Part shown: one piece after another, positions 25,122 to 33,395 of the stretch | Layout of the letters: each line of letters begins with the position of its first letter | How positions within the stretch are numbered: the stretch's first letter is position 1 | Program-made: the position numbers and the translations under genes | Notes under the pieces: generated by a model | What the model saw: the letters and a program-made list of their open reading frames with translations, nothing else | The model's database searches: none | Told to the model about the DNA's origin: nothing | NCBI GenBank assembly: GCA_015296075.1 | Contig: DVDV01000238.1 | Location: forward strand, 1 to 39,852 | Reading direction: 5' to 3' | From: Leptolyngbyaceae cyanobacterium M33_DOE_097 | GTDB lineage: Bacteria; Cyanobacteriota; Cyanobacteriia; Leptolyngbyales; Leptolyngbyaceae | DNA: 39,852 nucleotides

Positions 25122-26285
25122 ATGTTGCTGTTGCTTCAACTGTTGCTGACAGGGGCGATCGTGGGGTCGCTCCTGTTTTATGCTGCCTGTGCCTTCTTTA
25201 CGCTCCGTTTCTTTCGTAGCCCTGCGCCATCTCTACCCGAAGCTGAAATCTTGCCGGGAATCTCGATCCTGGTGCCTGTCAAAGGCTTAGATCCGGATGC
25301 TTGGGAGAACTGGGTTTCCTTGTGTCAGCAAGACTACCCCACCTATGAGGTTTTGTTTGGTCTGGTCGATACCGATGATCCGGCGATTCCTCTCCTGCAA
25401 AAGCTTGAGCAGACTTACCCTGATAAGGTGCGCCTCTTTACCGGGTTAGCGCCACGCGGCATTAATCATAAGGATAGTAGTCTCACCTATCTGCTCGAAG
25501 CGATGCAGCATGAGATCATCGTCTTTGTGGATAGCGATATTCAGGTGAGTCGCGACTATCTCCGCACTGTGACGGCGCCTCTGGTCGATCCGCAGGTTGG
25601 TATGGTGACCTGTGCCTTTGTGGGACGCCATCCTAAATATTTAGGCGCGGCACTGGCATCGCTTGGTCGCTGCTGTGACTTTGTGCCCAGTGCGCTAATT
25701 GCGCGTGCGATGGATGGGGGCTTGCGTTTTGCGGTGGGTGCCACCATGGCGATGCGAAAGTCTGCTTTAGAGCAGGCTGGTGGGTTACATACCAGTCGAA
25801 TTGGGTCTGACTATAACTTAGGCAAACGAACGGCTGAAGCGGGCTATCGGGTAGAGTTGTCTCGCTATTTGCTAGAGTCAGACACGGGTAACGAAACCGT
25901 TGGCGAACTGGTGCGACGGGAGTTGCGTTGGGCTAGAACGATTCGCTTTAACCGGGGCAATATTTATTACGGGCAAGCCTTTTGCTTTGGTACAGTTTGG
26001 AGCGTGCTGCTTCTGTTGGTTTCAGGGTTGGCTAAATGGACGATCGCGCTTACCCTTTTCACGTTTGTTTTACGTTACTTACAAGCCTTCATTGCAGTTC
26101 GCAACCTGCAGTGTGATGGCTTGGTCGGCTGGCTCTGGCTCTTGCCCTGGCGGGATGCGTTGAGTTTTTGGGTGTGGCTCAAAGGGGCCTGGGGCGATCG
26201 CGTGACCTGGCGTGGACGTAACCTCCAAATCTACGAAGACGGTTTGATCCGCATTGCTGATGCAGGTGAAACCTCACCCTCTTAG
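25122..26285 (+). CDS. hpnI: Hopanoid-associated glycosyltransferase HpnI
   Basis: 387 aa, a family 2 (GT-A) glycosyltransferase related to ceramide glucosyltransferases. It has an N-terminal membrane helix (about 5-28), ISILVPVKGLDPDAWENW, FGLVDTDDPAI, the metal-binding VFVDSDI (D137, D139), GATMAMRKSALEQAGG, and the (Q/R)xxRW motif as RRELRWARTIR, followed by two to three C-terminal membrane helices. HpnI is known to add N-acetylglucosamine to bacteriohopanetetrol in other bacteria. Its tight coupling to hpnH supports a hopanoid role here; sugar specificity in cyanobacteria is inferred. Confidence 0.88.
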   Translation: MLLLLQLLLTGAIVGSLLFYAACAFFTLRFFRSPAPSLPEAEILPGISILVPVKGLDPDAWENWVSLCQQDYPTYEVLFGLVDTDDPAIPLLQKLEQTYPDKVRLFTGLAPRGINHKDSSLTYLLEAMQHEIIVFVDSDIQVSRDYLRTVTAPLVDPQVGMVTCAFVGRHPKYLGAALASLGRCCDFVPSALIARAMDGGLRFAVGATMAMRKSALEQAGGLHTSRIGSDYNLGKRTAEAGYRVELSRYLLESDTGNETVGELVRRELRWARTIRFNRGNIYYGQAFCFGTVWSVLLLLVSGLAKWTIALTLFTFVLRYLQAFIAVRNLQCDGLVGWLWLLPWRDALSFWVWLKGAWGDRVTWRGRNLQIYEDGLIRIADAGETSPS

Positions 26286-26571
26286 ACCAACTGAGATCGT
26301 GCTGAGACTGATAACTTAACCCAGGCGATCGTGGAGATAGCCTCGTGCCATTTCACTTTGATAGGCAACCGATAGCTCTTCCAGTCTCCTGCTTCTGGCT
26401 CCGTTCAGATCCTTTCTCATAGGAGCTCAGGGACACTGGGGCAAATCCAGAAAGCCGAAATTTCAAAGAATTGACTGATGCGTTGCGTGATGAGGGTGGA
26501 TCAAGGGCGCGTCCGATCCTAACCCACAGGATGCTGGCGATCATTGCGTCACCAGCAACAACCCTAGAAAA
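26286..26571. other. Gene-free stretch between hpnI and petA
   Basis: Lies between convergent genes. Apart from the petA terminator at its right end I see no repeat, ORF or promoter worth naming. Confidence 0.4.
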
Positions 26572-26595
26572 AAGGGTAGGCAAATGCCTACCCTT
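26572..26595 (-). terminator. Rho-independent terminator of petC-petA
   Basis: AAGGGTAGGC (26572-26581) and GCCTACCCTT (26586-26595) pair perfectly over 10 bp with a 4-nt loop. In minus-strand reading T runs follow the stem (CCCTTTTTTCTAG). It lies 23 bases after the petA stop. Confidence 0.92.
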
Positions 26596-26617
26596 GAATG
26601 TGAGTTTGAACTGGAAA

Positions 26618-27580
26618 CTAGAATTCCATTTCGGCTGCTTGAACGCGCTCGACTTGCTTCTTCTTCAAGACCAAGAAGATTTGAGCCAAGATAACCAGTG
26701 CGAAGAAGCCGAGTAAACCAACAATCCGGTTTGGATCTTGCAGCACAATCTCAGTGTCAACTTGACCAAAGCCACCCACGTTGGGGTTTTCAGTCAAGGC
26801 GGCACCATCGGCAACCGTTTCACCCTCTGCGACCAACAATACAGGCCCAGCAGGAATCGTGTCAGTTACAGTGCTACCGTCTTCTTTTTGGATGGTCACA
26901 ACATAGCCGCCATCTTCAGGCTTGGTGATAGAGGTAATGGTGCCAGCCGCAGAAGCGTTATAAGCGGTGTTGTTGCTCTTTTCACCTGTGGGATAAACCT
27001 GACCACGTCCACGGTTACCACCAACGTGAACAGGGTACTTACCAAAGCGGAGCGACTTATCGGCCTTAGGATCAGGCGACAGAATCGGGAATGCAATTTC
27101 TTGATATTGCTCACCAGGTAAAGGCCCGACCACCAAAATGTTTTGTTTATCTTCGCTGTAGGGCTGGATGTAGAGACTTTCTGCCATCTCTTTTTGCTCT
27201 TCTGTCATCCGCTCTTCAGGAGCCAGCTTAAAACCTTCAGGCAGCATCAAAACTGCGCCCACATTCAAAGGCCCTTTACTGCCATCACCCAAAACTTGCT
27301 GAGCTTTCAGGTCATAAGGTAGTTTGACAACCGCTTCAAATACGGTGTCAGGTAAAACGGATTGGGGTACTTCGACTTCCGTGGGTTTTTGAGCGAGATG
27401 GCAATTCGCGCAGACAATTCGTCCGGTTGCCTCACGAGGGTTTTCGTAAGCTTGTTGAGCGAAGATCGGGTATGCCGCAGCGGCACGGGGCATGCTCAAG
27501 CTACCGGCTAAGATAATCGTCACCAGGGCGATCGCCGTCAAAAAACGGCTCTTAATGCTCTCTAAAGGATGGGTTCTCAT
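26618..27580 (-). CDS. petA: Cytochrome f (cytochrome b6f complex)
   Basis: 320 aa. A signal peptide ends at AAAA before Tyr37, whose amino group is the sixth heme ligand in cytochrome f. The c-heme site is C57-A-N-C60-H61. The lumenal domain shows the expected [20 protein letters not shown]-like region (seen as [20 protein letters not shown]), and one C-terminal membrane helix (about 286-305) ends in [15 protein letters not shown]. It passes electrons from the Rieske protein to plastocyanin or cytochrome c6. It is the second gene of petC-petA (90 bases apart) and is followed by a strong terminator. Confidence 0.97.
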   Translation of the reverse strand: MRTHPLESIKSRFLTAIALVTIILAGSLSMPRAAAAYPIFAQQAYENPREATGRIVCANCHLAQKPTEVEVPQSVLPDTVFEAVVKLPYDLKAQQVLGDGSKGPLNVGAVLMLPEGFKLAPEERMTEEQKEMAESLYIQPYSEDKQNILVVGPLPGEQYQEIAFPILSPDPKADKSLRFGKYPVHVGGNRGRGQVYPTGEKSNNTAYNASAAGTITSITKPEDGGYVVTIQKEDGSTVTDTIPAGPVLLVAEGETVADGAALTENPNVGGFGQVDTEIVLQDPNRIVGLLGFFALVILAQIFLVLKKKQVERVQAAEMEF

Positions 27581-27670
27581 CAGTCTATGTTTGGCAAAGA
27601 GTTCTACAGAGTTTGTTTCAAGAATTCACTTAAGGCTATCGGCGATCGCTAGCCCAGCAGATTGTGGGAG

Positions 27671-28210
27671 TTACGCCCACCAGGGATCATCGCCAGTACG
27701 GAAGTCAGTTTCAGTCCACTGAGTAAAGGTGAGTTTGTCTTCTTCAACCGTTGCGTGTACCAGTGCTAGAGACAGTGGAGCGGGTCCCCGCACAACCTTC
27801 CCTTCGCTGTTGTACTGAGAACCGTGGCAGGGGCACATAAACTTGTTCTCGTTGGGGTTCCAAGGCACAACGCAACCTAAGTGAGTGCAAACTGCGTTTA
27901 AGCCAAAGTCAGCCAGAGACTTATCTTCTTTAACGATGATGTAGGTTGGGTCGCCCTTCAGACCTTGAGACAAAACGTGGTCGCCAGGGGCATGAGTCGC
28001 GATGAAGTTGCTTACTGAAATGTCGTTACCCAAAGCATCTTTCGCCGTTACGCCGCCACCCGATCCGCCAGCGGAGGGAGGAATAAAGTACTTTACAACT
28101 GGGTAAAGGGCTCCTAAAGCAACCCCCGTCACTGAGCCAAACGTCAGCAAATTCATAAACTGACGACGGCTAAGATTTGGTACATCCGAGGCTCCAGAAA
28201 CTTGTGTCAT
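27671..28210 (-). CDS. petC: Rieske iron-sulfur protein (cytochrome b6f complex)
   Basis: 179 aa. An N-terminal twin-arginine motif (SRRQFMN, Arg15-Arg16) and one membrane helix (about 20-42) are followed by a Gly-rich hinge (SAGGSGGGV). The 2Fe-2S ligands are C108, H110 (CTHLGC) and C126, H129 (CPCHGS), with C113 and C128 forming the disulfide. It oxidises plastoquinol and hands electrons to cytochrome f, encoded next. Twin-arginine targeting is the usual route for this protein. The divergent DUF3067 gene upstream is a conserved neighbour in many cyanobacteria. Confidence 0.97.
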   Translation of the reverse strand: MTQVSGASDVPNLSRRQFMNLLTFGSVTGVALGALYPVVKYFIPPSAGGSGGGVTAKDALGNDISVSNFIATHAPGDHVLSQGLKGDPTYIIVKEDKSLADFGLNAVCTHLGCVVPWNPNENKFMCPCHGSQYNSEGKVVRGPAPLSLALVHATVEEDKLTFTQWTETDFRTGDDPWWA

Positions 28211-28507
28211 GACTCTCGTTCAACTCACTCAGGATAAAAATTAAGTATGTTATGGACCAACGCGCCCGCTGGCGGTTCAGGTACCCACTGGGAAACCACA
28301 CCCTCTTAACGGAGTCACTAGCAAACGACGAACGCAAAACGTTACGCTTTGGACGTTGAGAAGATTTCCCCGTGTCACAGGCAGTCCATTAAAATCATTA
28401 CACATTTCTTGACGTAAGCAGCGCAGCTATCCGGTTGGATTAATACGAAATGTTAAGCGTTCTGTGATGTGGTTCGACCTTCTAATCCCGATTCGAAAAC
28501 TTCAAAT

Positions 28508-28825
28508 ATGACAGGAACGGAGTTACGTCAGCTAATTCAAACTAAATGGGGCTATTCCTTCGATGTCCAGTTGCGACGCACGCAGGGCAAGATCTTCATG
28601 CTGATTATGTGGCGCTATTTAGAGCAACGTTCATTTCCCTTATCAGAGGCGGAGTACATTGAGCATCTCAACGCGATCGCCAGTTATTTAGAGGCGTGGG
28701 GTAGCGTTGAGCAGGTGCAGCAGTTTGTCTCTGAAACTAAAGAGCGCCCTCGACTTGGCAAGGCTGTTGCGATTCCAATCGATTTGGGCGATCGCGCTTC
28801 CGAGTGGATTGTTGAGGAGAGTTAG
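28508..28825 (+). CDS. DUF3067 family protein
   Basis: 105 aa from ATG 28508; the frame extends upstream to a GTG at 28469, but TGTELRQLIQTKWGYSFDVQL is the usual start of the family. A compact soluble domain with KIFMLIMWRYLEQRSFPLSEAEYIEHLNAIASYLE and a C-terminal GDRASEWIVEE. DUF3067 is restricted to cyanobacteria and plastids. It is commonly next to petC, as here (divergent, 297 bases between the starts), which hints at a role linked to cytochrome b6f or Rieske maturation. This is inference from neighbourhood. Confidence 0.85.
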   Translation: MTGTELRQLIQTKWGYSFDVQLRRTQGKIFMLIMWRYLEQRSFPLSEAEYIEHLNAIASYLEAWGSVEQVQQFVSETKERPRLGKAVAIPIDLGDRASEWIVEES

Positions 28826-29621
28826 GTCACGGTTGGAAGCAGGGAATAGAGGGCGTGGAGGAGAGCAGGGAGGAAGTGAAAGGTAGCCTGGGTAATTTGA
28901 AATTCTGCTCAATCGAGGTTGGGCAACTTCGATTTCTACTTATTGGCTGAAGAAAGTAAAACCGGGATTGTGATGGAAGATTTGCAGGGGTGCTTTGGAT
29001 TTTTTCAGGTTGAATTTCTTAGTTTTGAATCAAAGGATTTTTGAATAGTTTGAAATGAATTCCTAGCGTTTGCTTCGCTATTCAAGAAACTAGAAATCAG
29101 CAAAAGATGGCTCTCAAAAAAAATAGTTTTAATCGTTAACATTTAGCTTCTGAAATCATTTTTGAAATGTGGAGCAAGAGACTTAAGTTGTGAACAGACC
29201 TCACTGACAGGTCTGCCTTTAGATATATCCGCTGAAGTTAAAAATGTATCGAAAAGTACATTAAGGTAGATTCGCAAGACTTTAAAGATTAATTAAAAAT
29301 TAAGATTTCACCAAGTAGCTATCGATACAAAATTTGGCTGAAACGCAAAAGGGCTGCAGGGCGATTTCTAATTTTCTTGATCCCCAATAGGAAGTCATGA
29401 AGAAATTGCGAATTCTTGCTTAAGTTCAATTGGCAATGAGCATGAATACCCTCATACTTTATATATGAGGTAATACTTGCTTTTACGTTTTGTGAAGGGT
29501 AAGTGTTACCAATTCACTTTTTGGCGCAACTAATACTTGTTCCCTTTGATACTAAGTTTGATTTTCTAAAATTTAAACACTAGCCACCATGCAGCCAACC
29601 ACGCCCTTCACTTTTAAGCCG
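28826..29621. other. 796-base gene-free stretch with several dyads
   Basis: No credible ORF. It contains a purine-rich piece (about 28840-28880, with AGGGAATAGAGGG also found at 39811), the hairpin CAGACCT-7-AGGTCTG (29195-29215), the GTA-N8-TAC dyad (29243-29262), CCTCATA-7-TATGAGG (29450-29470) and GGTAAGTGTTACC (29498-29510). The density of dyads suggests a regulatory region or small RNA gene rather than plain spacer. Confidence 0.5.
29243..29262. promoter_or_regulatory. NtcA-type binding site candidate (AATGTA-N8-TACATT)
   Basis: GTA (29246-29248), 8 bases, TAC (29257-29259) is the consensus of NtcA, the cyanobacterial nitrogen-control activator, here extended to a 6-bp dyad on each side. 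No TAN3T box lies at the standard 20-24 bases in either direction; TATATC or TATCTA on the minus strand is the closest. The next plus-strand start is about 360 bases away, so the target is unclear. Confidence 0.4.
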
Positions 29622-29798
29622 ATGAATATTACACAAATTTTTTGTCCCAATTGCGGTAGCCACGCTGAGCGTCACCACCTTGAAGAAGATGGTTTGATTC
29701 GTACTCAGTGTCACGCCTGTGATTATTTGATGATTACTTGCGACAAGACGAATCGAGTCATTGAGGCTTACGCCCCAGGGCTGTACGCAAATAAATAA
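29622..29798 (+). CDS. Small zinc-ribbon protein, conserved in cyanobacteria
   Basis: 58 aa from ATG 29622; an ATG at 29589 would add 11 residues. Two CxxC knuckles are present, C8-P-N-C11 and C30-H-A-C33, followed by DYLMITCDKTNRVIEAYAPG. I recall this pattern from short cyanobacterial proteins, some mislabelled as PriA fragments. It probably binds one zinc ion. The function is unknown. It stands 15 bases from the convergent rlmN end. Confidence 0.72.
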   Translation: MNITQIFCPNCGSHAERHHLEEDGLIRTQCHACDYLMITCDKTNRVIEAYAPGLYANK

Positions 29799-29813
29799 GG
29801 TTCGCTAGTGTAA

Positions 29814-30854
29814 TTAGCGGAGGGTTGAAGCTCGCAGTTGACCACAGGCCGCATCGGCTTCTAAACCGCGTGTTTGACGCACACTAACAGCAACACCCTC
29901 TTGCTTTAATACGGTGACAAAATCTTGGACTCGTTTAGGGCTAGGGCGTTTGTAGTCCACTTCTTTGATGGGGTTATAGGGAATTAGGTTAACGTGGCTC
30001 TGAAATCCGCGCACATGATTGGCTAGCTCGATCGCATGCTGTGGCAAATCATTCAGCTCTGACAACAAAATATATTCGAACGTTACACGCCGACCTGTGA
30101 TTTCAACATACTCCTGGCATTCTTCAAGCAATGCCTTAAGGGGGTATTGTTTGGCGCTGGGGATTAGTTTTTCGCGAACTTCCTGATTAGAGGCGTGCAG
30201 GCTCACAGCCAGGGTTGCTTGCAAGTGGTGGTCTGCCCACCGGCGAATCCGTCCGGGAATACCAACGGTGGAAATGGTGATTGAGCGTTGCCCAATACCA
30301 ACATCTTGGTTGAGCGATCGCACCGCTTTCAAAACATTTTCGTCGTTCAGCAAGGGTTCACCCATGCCCATAAAGACGATATTGCTGACCCGCTGTCCAA
30401 AATCAGACTGCACTGTTAATACCTGATCAACAATTTCATGGGTGTGCAAATTTCGCAGCAGTCCACCTTTACCTGTTGCGCAAAAGTTGCAGGCCATCGG
30501 GCAGCCAACCTGGGATGACACACACACCGTCAACCGCTTCTCGGTCGGGATGCCAACCGTTTCAATAATCTGGCCATCGCTTAGACGAAGCAAATATTTG
30601 ACAGTGCCATCACGAGAAACTGAGCGATAGTGCAGTTGCGATCGCCCTAAGTCGATAGTTTCGAGTGCTGCTCGCCATTGCTTCGGAAAAACGGAGATCT
30701 CAGCCAGCGATCGCACGCCTTTGTCATAGATCCACTCGTGCAGTTGTTTGCCGCGATAGGCCGGCTGCCCTTGCTGCTGCACCCATTCAGTCAGCTCGGT
30801 TTTTGACCGACCTAATAACGGCAGGGAAACTATTTCTGACGACTGAACAGACAT
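29814..30854 (-). CDS. rlmN: 23S rRNA (adenine-2503-C2)/tRNA (adenine-37-C2) methyltransferase RlmN
   Basis: 346 aa. Radical SAM enzyme with C118, C122, C125 (CPMACNFC), the SAM-binding [10 protein letters not shown], and the C-terminal catalytic Cys337 in ADAACGQLR that forms the methylene bridge. An N-terminal helical domain ([14 protein letters not shown]) contacts RNA. It methylates A2503 of 23S rRNA and A37 of some tRNAs, which supports decoding fidelity. It is single-copy-like and not in an obvious operon; the S9 peptidase gene lies 109 bases upstream on the same strand. Confidence 0.95.
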   Translation of the reverse strand: MSVQSSEIVSLPLLGRSKTELTEWVQQQGQPAYRGKQLHEWIYDKGVRSLAEISVFPKQWRAALETIDLGRSQLHYRSVSRDGTVKYLLRLSDGQIIETVGIPTEKRLTVCVSSQVGCPMACNFCATGKGGLLRNLHTHEIVDQVLTVQSDFGQRVSNIVFMGMGEPLLNDENVLKAVRSLNQDVGIGQRSITISTVGIPGRIRRWADHHLQATLAVSLHASNQEVREKLIPSAKQYPLKALLEECQEYVEITGRRVTFEYILLSELNDLPQHAIELANHVRGFQSHVNLIPYNPIKEVDYKRPSPKRVQDFVTVLKQEGVAVSVRQTRGLEADAACGQLRASTLR

Positions 30855-30963
30855 GGCAAGCGCCTAAAAACCACAATCTCTATTCTAGAATCTGGTTCTC
30901 TTAGCGGTTGCTCTGCCTGAGATAAATCATCAAGATTCGCAAATCGTTGCGGAAAGCCAACGA

Positions 30964-33153
30964 TTATTCATAGGGAATTTCCAGGACTCTAACCAGAAAA
31001 GCCCAGCGATCGCTGATTTCTTCGATGATTTTGGCGGTTGGTTTTCCAGCTCCATGCCCCGCTTTGGTTTCAATCCGAATTAAGACGGGAGCGTTGCCCC
31101 GATGCGCTGCTTGTAAGGCAGCCGCAAACTTAAAGCTATGGGCAGGCACAACGCGATCGTCGTGATCAGCAGTAGTAATCAGCGTTGCGGGGTAAGCCAC
31201 GCCAGGTTTGAGATTATGCAGCGGCGAGTAGGCATAGAGCACTTTGAACTCTTCGGGATTTTCGGGAGAGCCATACTCTGAAGTCCAAGCCCAGCCAATT
31301 GTAAATTGGTGGAACCGCAACATATCCATCACACCCACAGCGGGTAACGCAGCCCCAAACAGTTCCGGGCGTTGGGTCATGCAAGCCCCGACCAGCAAGC
31401 CGCCATTGCTGCCACCAGAGATAGCCAGCTTTTTCGGCGTTGTATAACGGTTATCAATCAGCCATTCGGCAGCGGCGATAAAGTCATCAAACACGTTCTG
31501 CTTTTTTAACTTCATGCCGGCCTGGTGCCAGTCTTCGCCATATTCACCACCTCCGCGCAGGTTAGGCATGGCGTAAACCCCACCCATCTCCATCCAAACT
31601 AGATTGCTGATCGAGAAGCTCGGCGTCAGCGACACGTTGAAACCGCCATACCCATAAAGAATGGTGGGATTATTGCCATCCAGCTGAACCCCTTTCTTGT
31701 GGGTAATGAACATGGGAATGCGCGTGCCGTCTTTGCTGGTGTAGAAGACTTGCTTGGTTTCGTAGTCGTCAGGCTCAAATGCCACCTCTGGCTGCCGGAA
31801 AACGCTACTTTCACCCGTCACCATGTTGTAGCGGTAGATCGTGGCAGGTGTTGTAAAGCTGGTGAAGCTGTAGAACGTCTCGGTATCGCCGCGATCGCCC
31901 CCAAAACCACCCACTGAACCAATCCCTGGCAACTCAACCTCCTTCACAAACTGCCCGTTCAGGTCAAAGATCTTGATCTGGTCGTAGGCATCTTTCAGGT
32001 AGGACGCGACAAATTGATTGTTGAGGAGGCCCACACTTTGCAGAGTTTCCTCGGCTTCAGGAATAATCTCTTGCCAGTTCTCGCGATCGGGCTTGGCAAT
32101 ATCGATCGCGATCAACTTTCCGCGCGGAGCATCCAAGTCGGTACGAAACCAAAAGCGGGTTCCCTCATTTTCAATAAAGCTGTACTCAGCCTCAAATTCA
32201 CGAATGAGTTCAACAACGGGAGCATCTGGCTGAGTCAGGTCTTTGTAAAACACAAGATTGCGTGAGTCTGTCCCCAACCAAACCGAAATGATCAGATAAT
32301 GTCCATCTTCGCTAACCCCACCACTAAAGCCCCAATCTTTATGATCTGGACGTTCGTAAATCAACACATCTTCTGACTGGGGGGTGCCTAAACGGTGATA
32401 GTAAAGCTTTTGAAAGTAATTGACATCTTCTAGCTGGGTTTTCTCATTGGGTTCGTCATAGCGCGAGTAAAAAAACCCCTGGTTATCAGGTGTCCAAGCG
32501 GCTCCTGAAAACTTAACCCAGCGGACGAGATCCGGCAGATCTTCGCCCGTTTCAATATCGCGCACTTTCCATTCTTGCCAGTCAGACCCAGCGGTTGATA
32601 AACCATAGGCGAGCAGGTTGCTGTTATCGCTAACTGCAATGCCAGACAGGGCAACGGTGCCATCTTCTGACAATGTGTTGGGGTCTAACAAAACCTTTGG
32701 CGTGTCATCCAACTTTTTCAACGTGTAGAGAACGCTCTGGTTTTGTAAACCATCGTTTTTGAAATAGAAGTAACGTTGCGTATCGGCTTGACCTTTGGCG
32801 CTGGTTTCAGGCTCCCCTTCCTTAAAGGGAACACCATACTTCTCGAAGTTCCACAGCTCAGTCAGCCGTTGATTAATCTTTTGCCGAACGCCAACACCGT
32901 CAAGAAACTTTTCGGTGAGTTGATTTTGAGCCGTAATCCAGGCTTGAGTTTCAGTAGAGTCAGGGTTTTCAAGCCAACGGTAGGGATCGGCTACCTTGAC
33001 ACCGTGATACGTGTCAACTTGATCAACGGTTGGGGTTTTAGGATATTTCAAAGGCTCTTGGGTCATGGCAGCCAACATCGAACTACTCAGTCCATAGTGC
33101 CAGAGGAAAACGAGTAGGGTACTTAAGCACCCCAAAAAAATTCGCTTTTTCAC
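30964..33153 (-). CDS. Prolyl oligopeptidase family serine peptidase (S9A)
   Basis: 729 aa from GTG 33153; a TTG at 33171 adds six residues. The N-terminus (KKRIFLGCLSTLLVFLWHYGLSSS) looks like a signal peptide, so the enzyme is probably periplasmic; a cytosolic start further in cannot be excluded. The propeller domain begins VDTYHGVKVADPYRWLENPDS. The alpha/beta-hydrolase domain has GGSNGG with nucleophile Ser582, the DHDDRVVPAHS acid region, and His700 in KAGHGAGKP. It cuts short peptides after proline. Length (about 700 aa) is as expected for prolyl endopeptidases. Confidence 0.92.
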   Translation of the reverse strand: MKKRIFLGCLSTLLVFLWHYGLSSSMLAAMTQEPLKYPKTPTVDQVDTYHGVKVADPYRWLENPDSTETQAWITAQNQLTEKFLDGVGVRQKINQRLTELWNFEKYGVPFKEGEPETSAKGQADTQRYFYFKNDGLQNQSVLYTLKKLDDTPKVLLDPNTLSEDGTVALSGIAVSDNSNLLAYGLSTAGSDWQEWKVRDIETGEDLPDLVRWVKFSGAAWTPDNQGFFYSRYDEPNEKTQLEDVNYFQKLYYHRLGTPQSEDVLIYERPDHKDWGFSGGVSEDGHYLIISVWLGTDSRNLVFYKDLTQPDAPVVELIREFEAEYSFIENEGTRFWFRTDLDAPRGKLIAIDIAKPDRENWQEIIPEAEETLQSVGLLNNQFVASYLKDAYDQIKIFDLNGQFVKEVELPGIGSVGGFGGDRGDTETFYSFTSFTTPATIYRYNMVTGESSVFRQPEVAFEPDDYETKQVFYTSKDGTRIPMFITHKKGVQLDGNNPTILYGYGGFNVSLTPSFSISNLVWMEMGGVYAMPNLRGGGEYGEDWHQAGMKLKKQNVFDDFIAAAEWLIDNRYTTPKKLAISGGSNGGLLVGACMTQRPELFGAALPAVGVMDMLRFHQFTIGWAWTSEYGSPENPEEFKVLYAYSPLHNLKPGVAYPATLITTADHDDRVVPAHSFKFAAALQAAHRGNAPVLIRIETKAGHGAGKPTAKIIEEISDRWAFLVRVLEIPYE

Positions 33154-33395
33154 AGTTAACGAGCTACACAAGTGACGCAGGAAGGAACAAACCCAGGCGC
33201 GATCGCCTTAGAAACACAAGCGCAAGGTACGCGATCGTCTCAGTTGATTTAGAACTTTGACTAAAGATCCTTGAACAGCGTTCAATGCACTATAAACGTT
33301 ATTTTCTAACTACATTTTTGTAATCAGGATTACGCACGATTGATAATTCGCAACTGTAGTTTAAGTTAAAGATGTTAGACAGAAACCTGTAGTCG

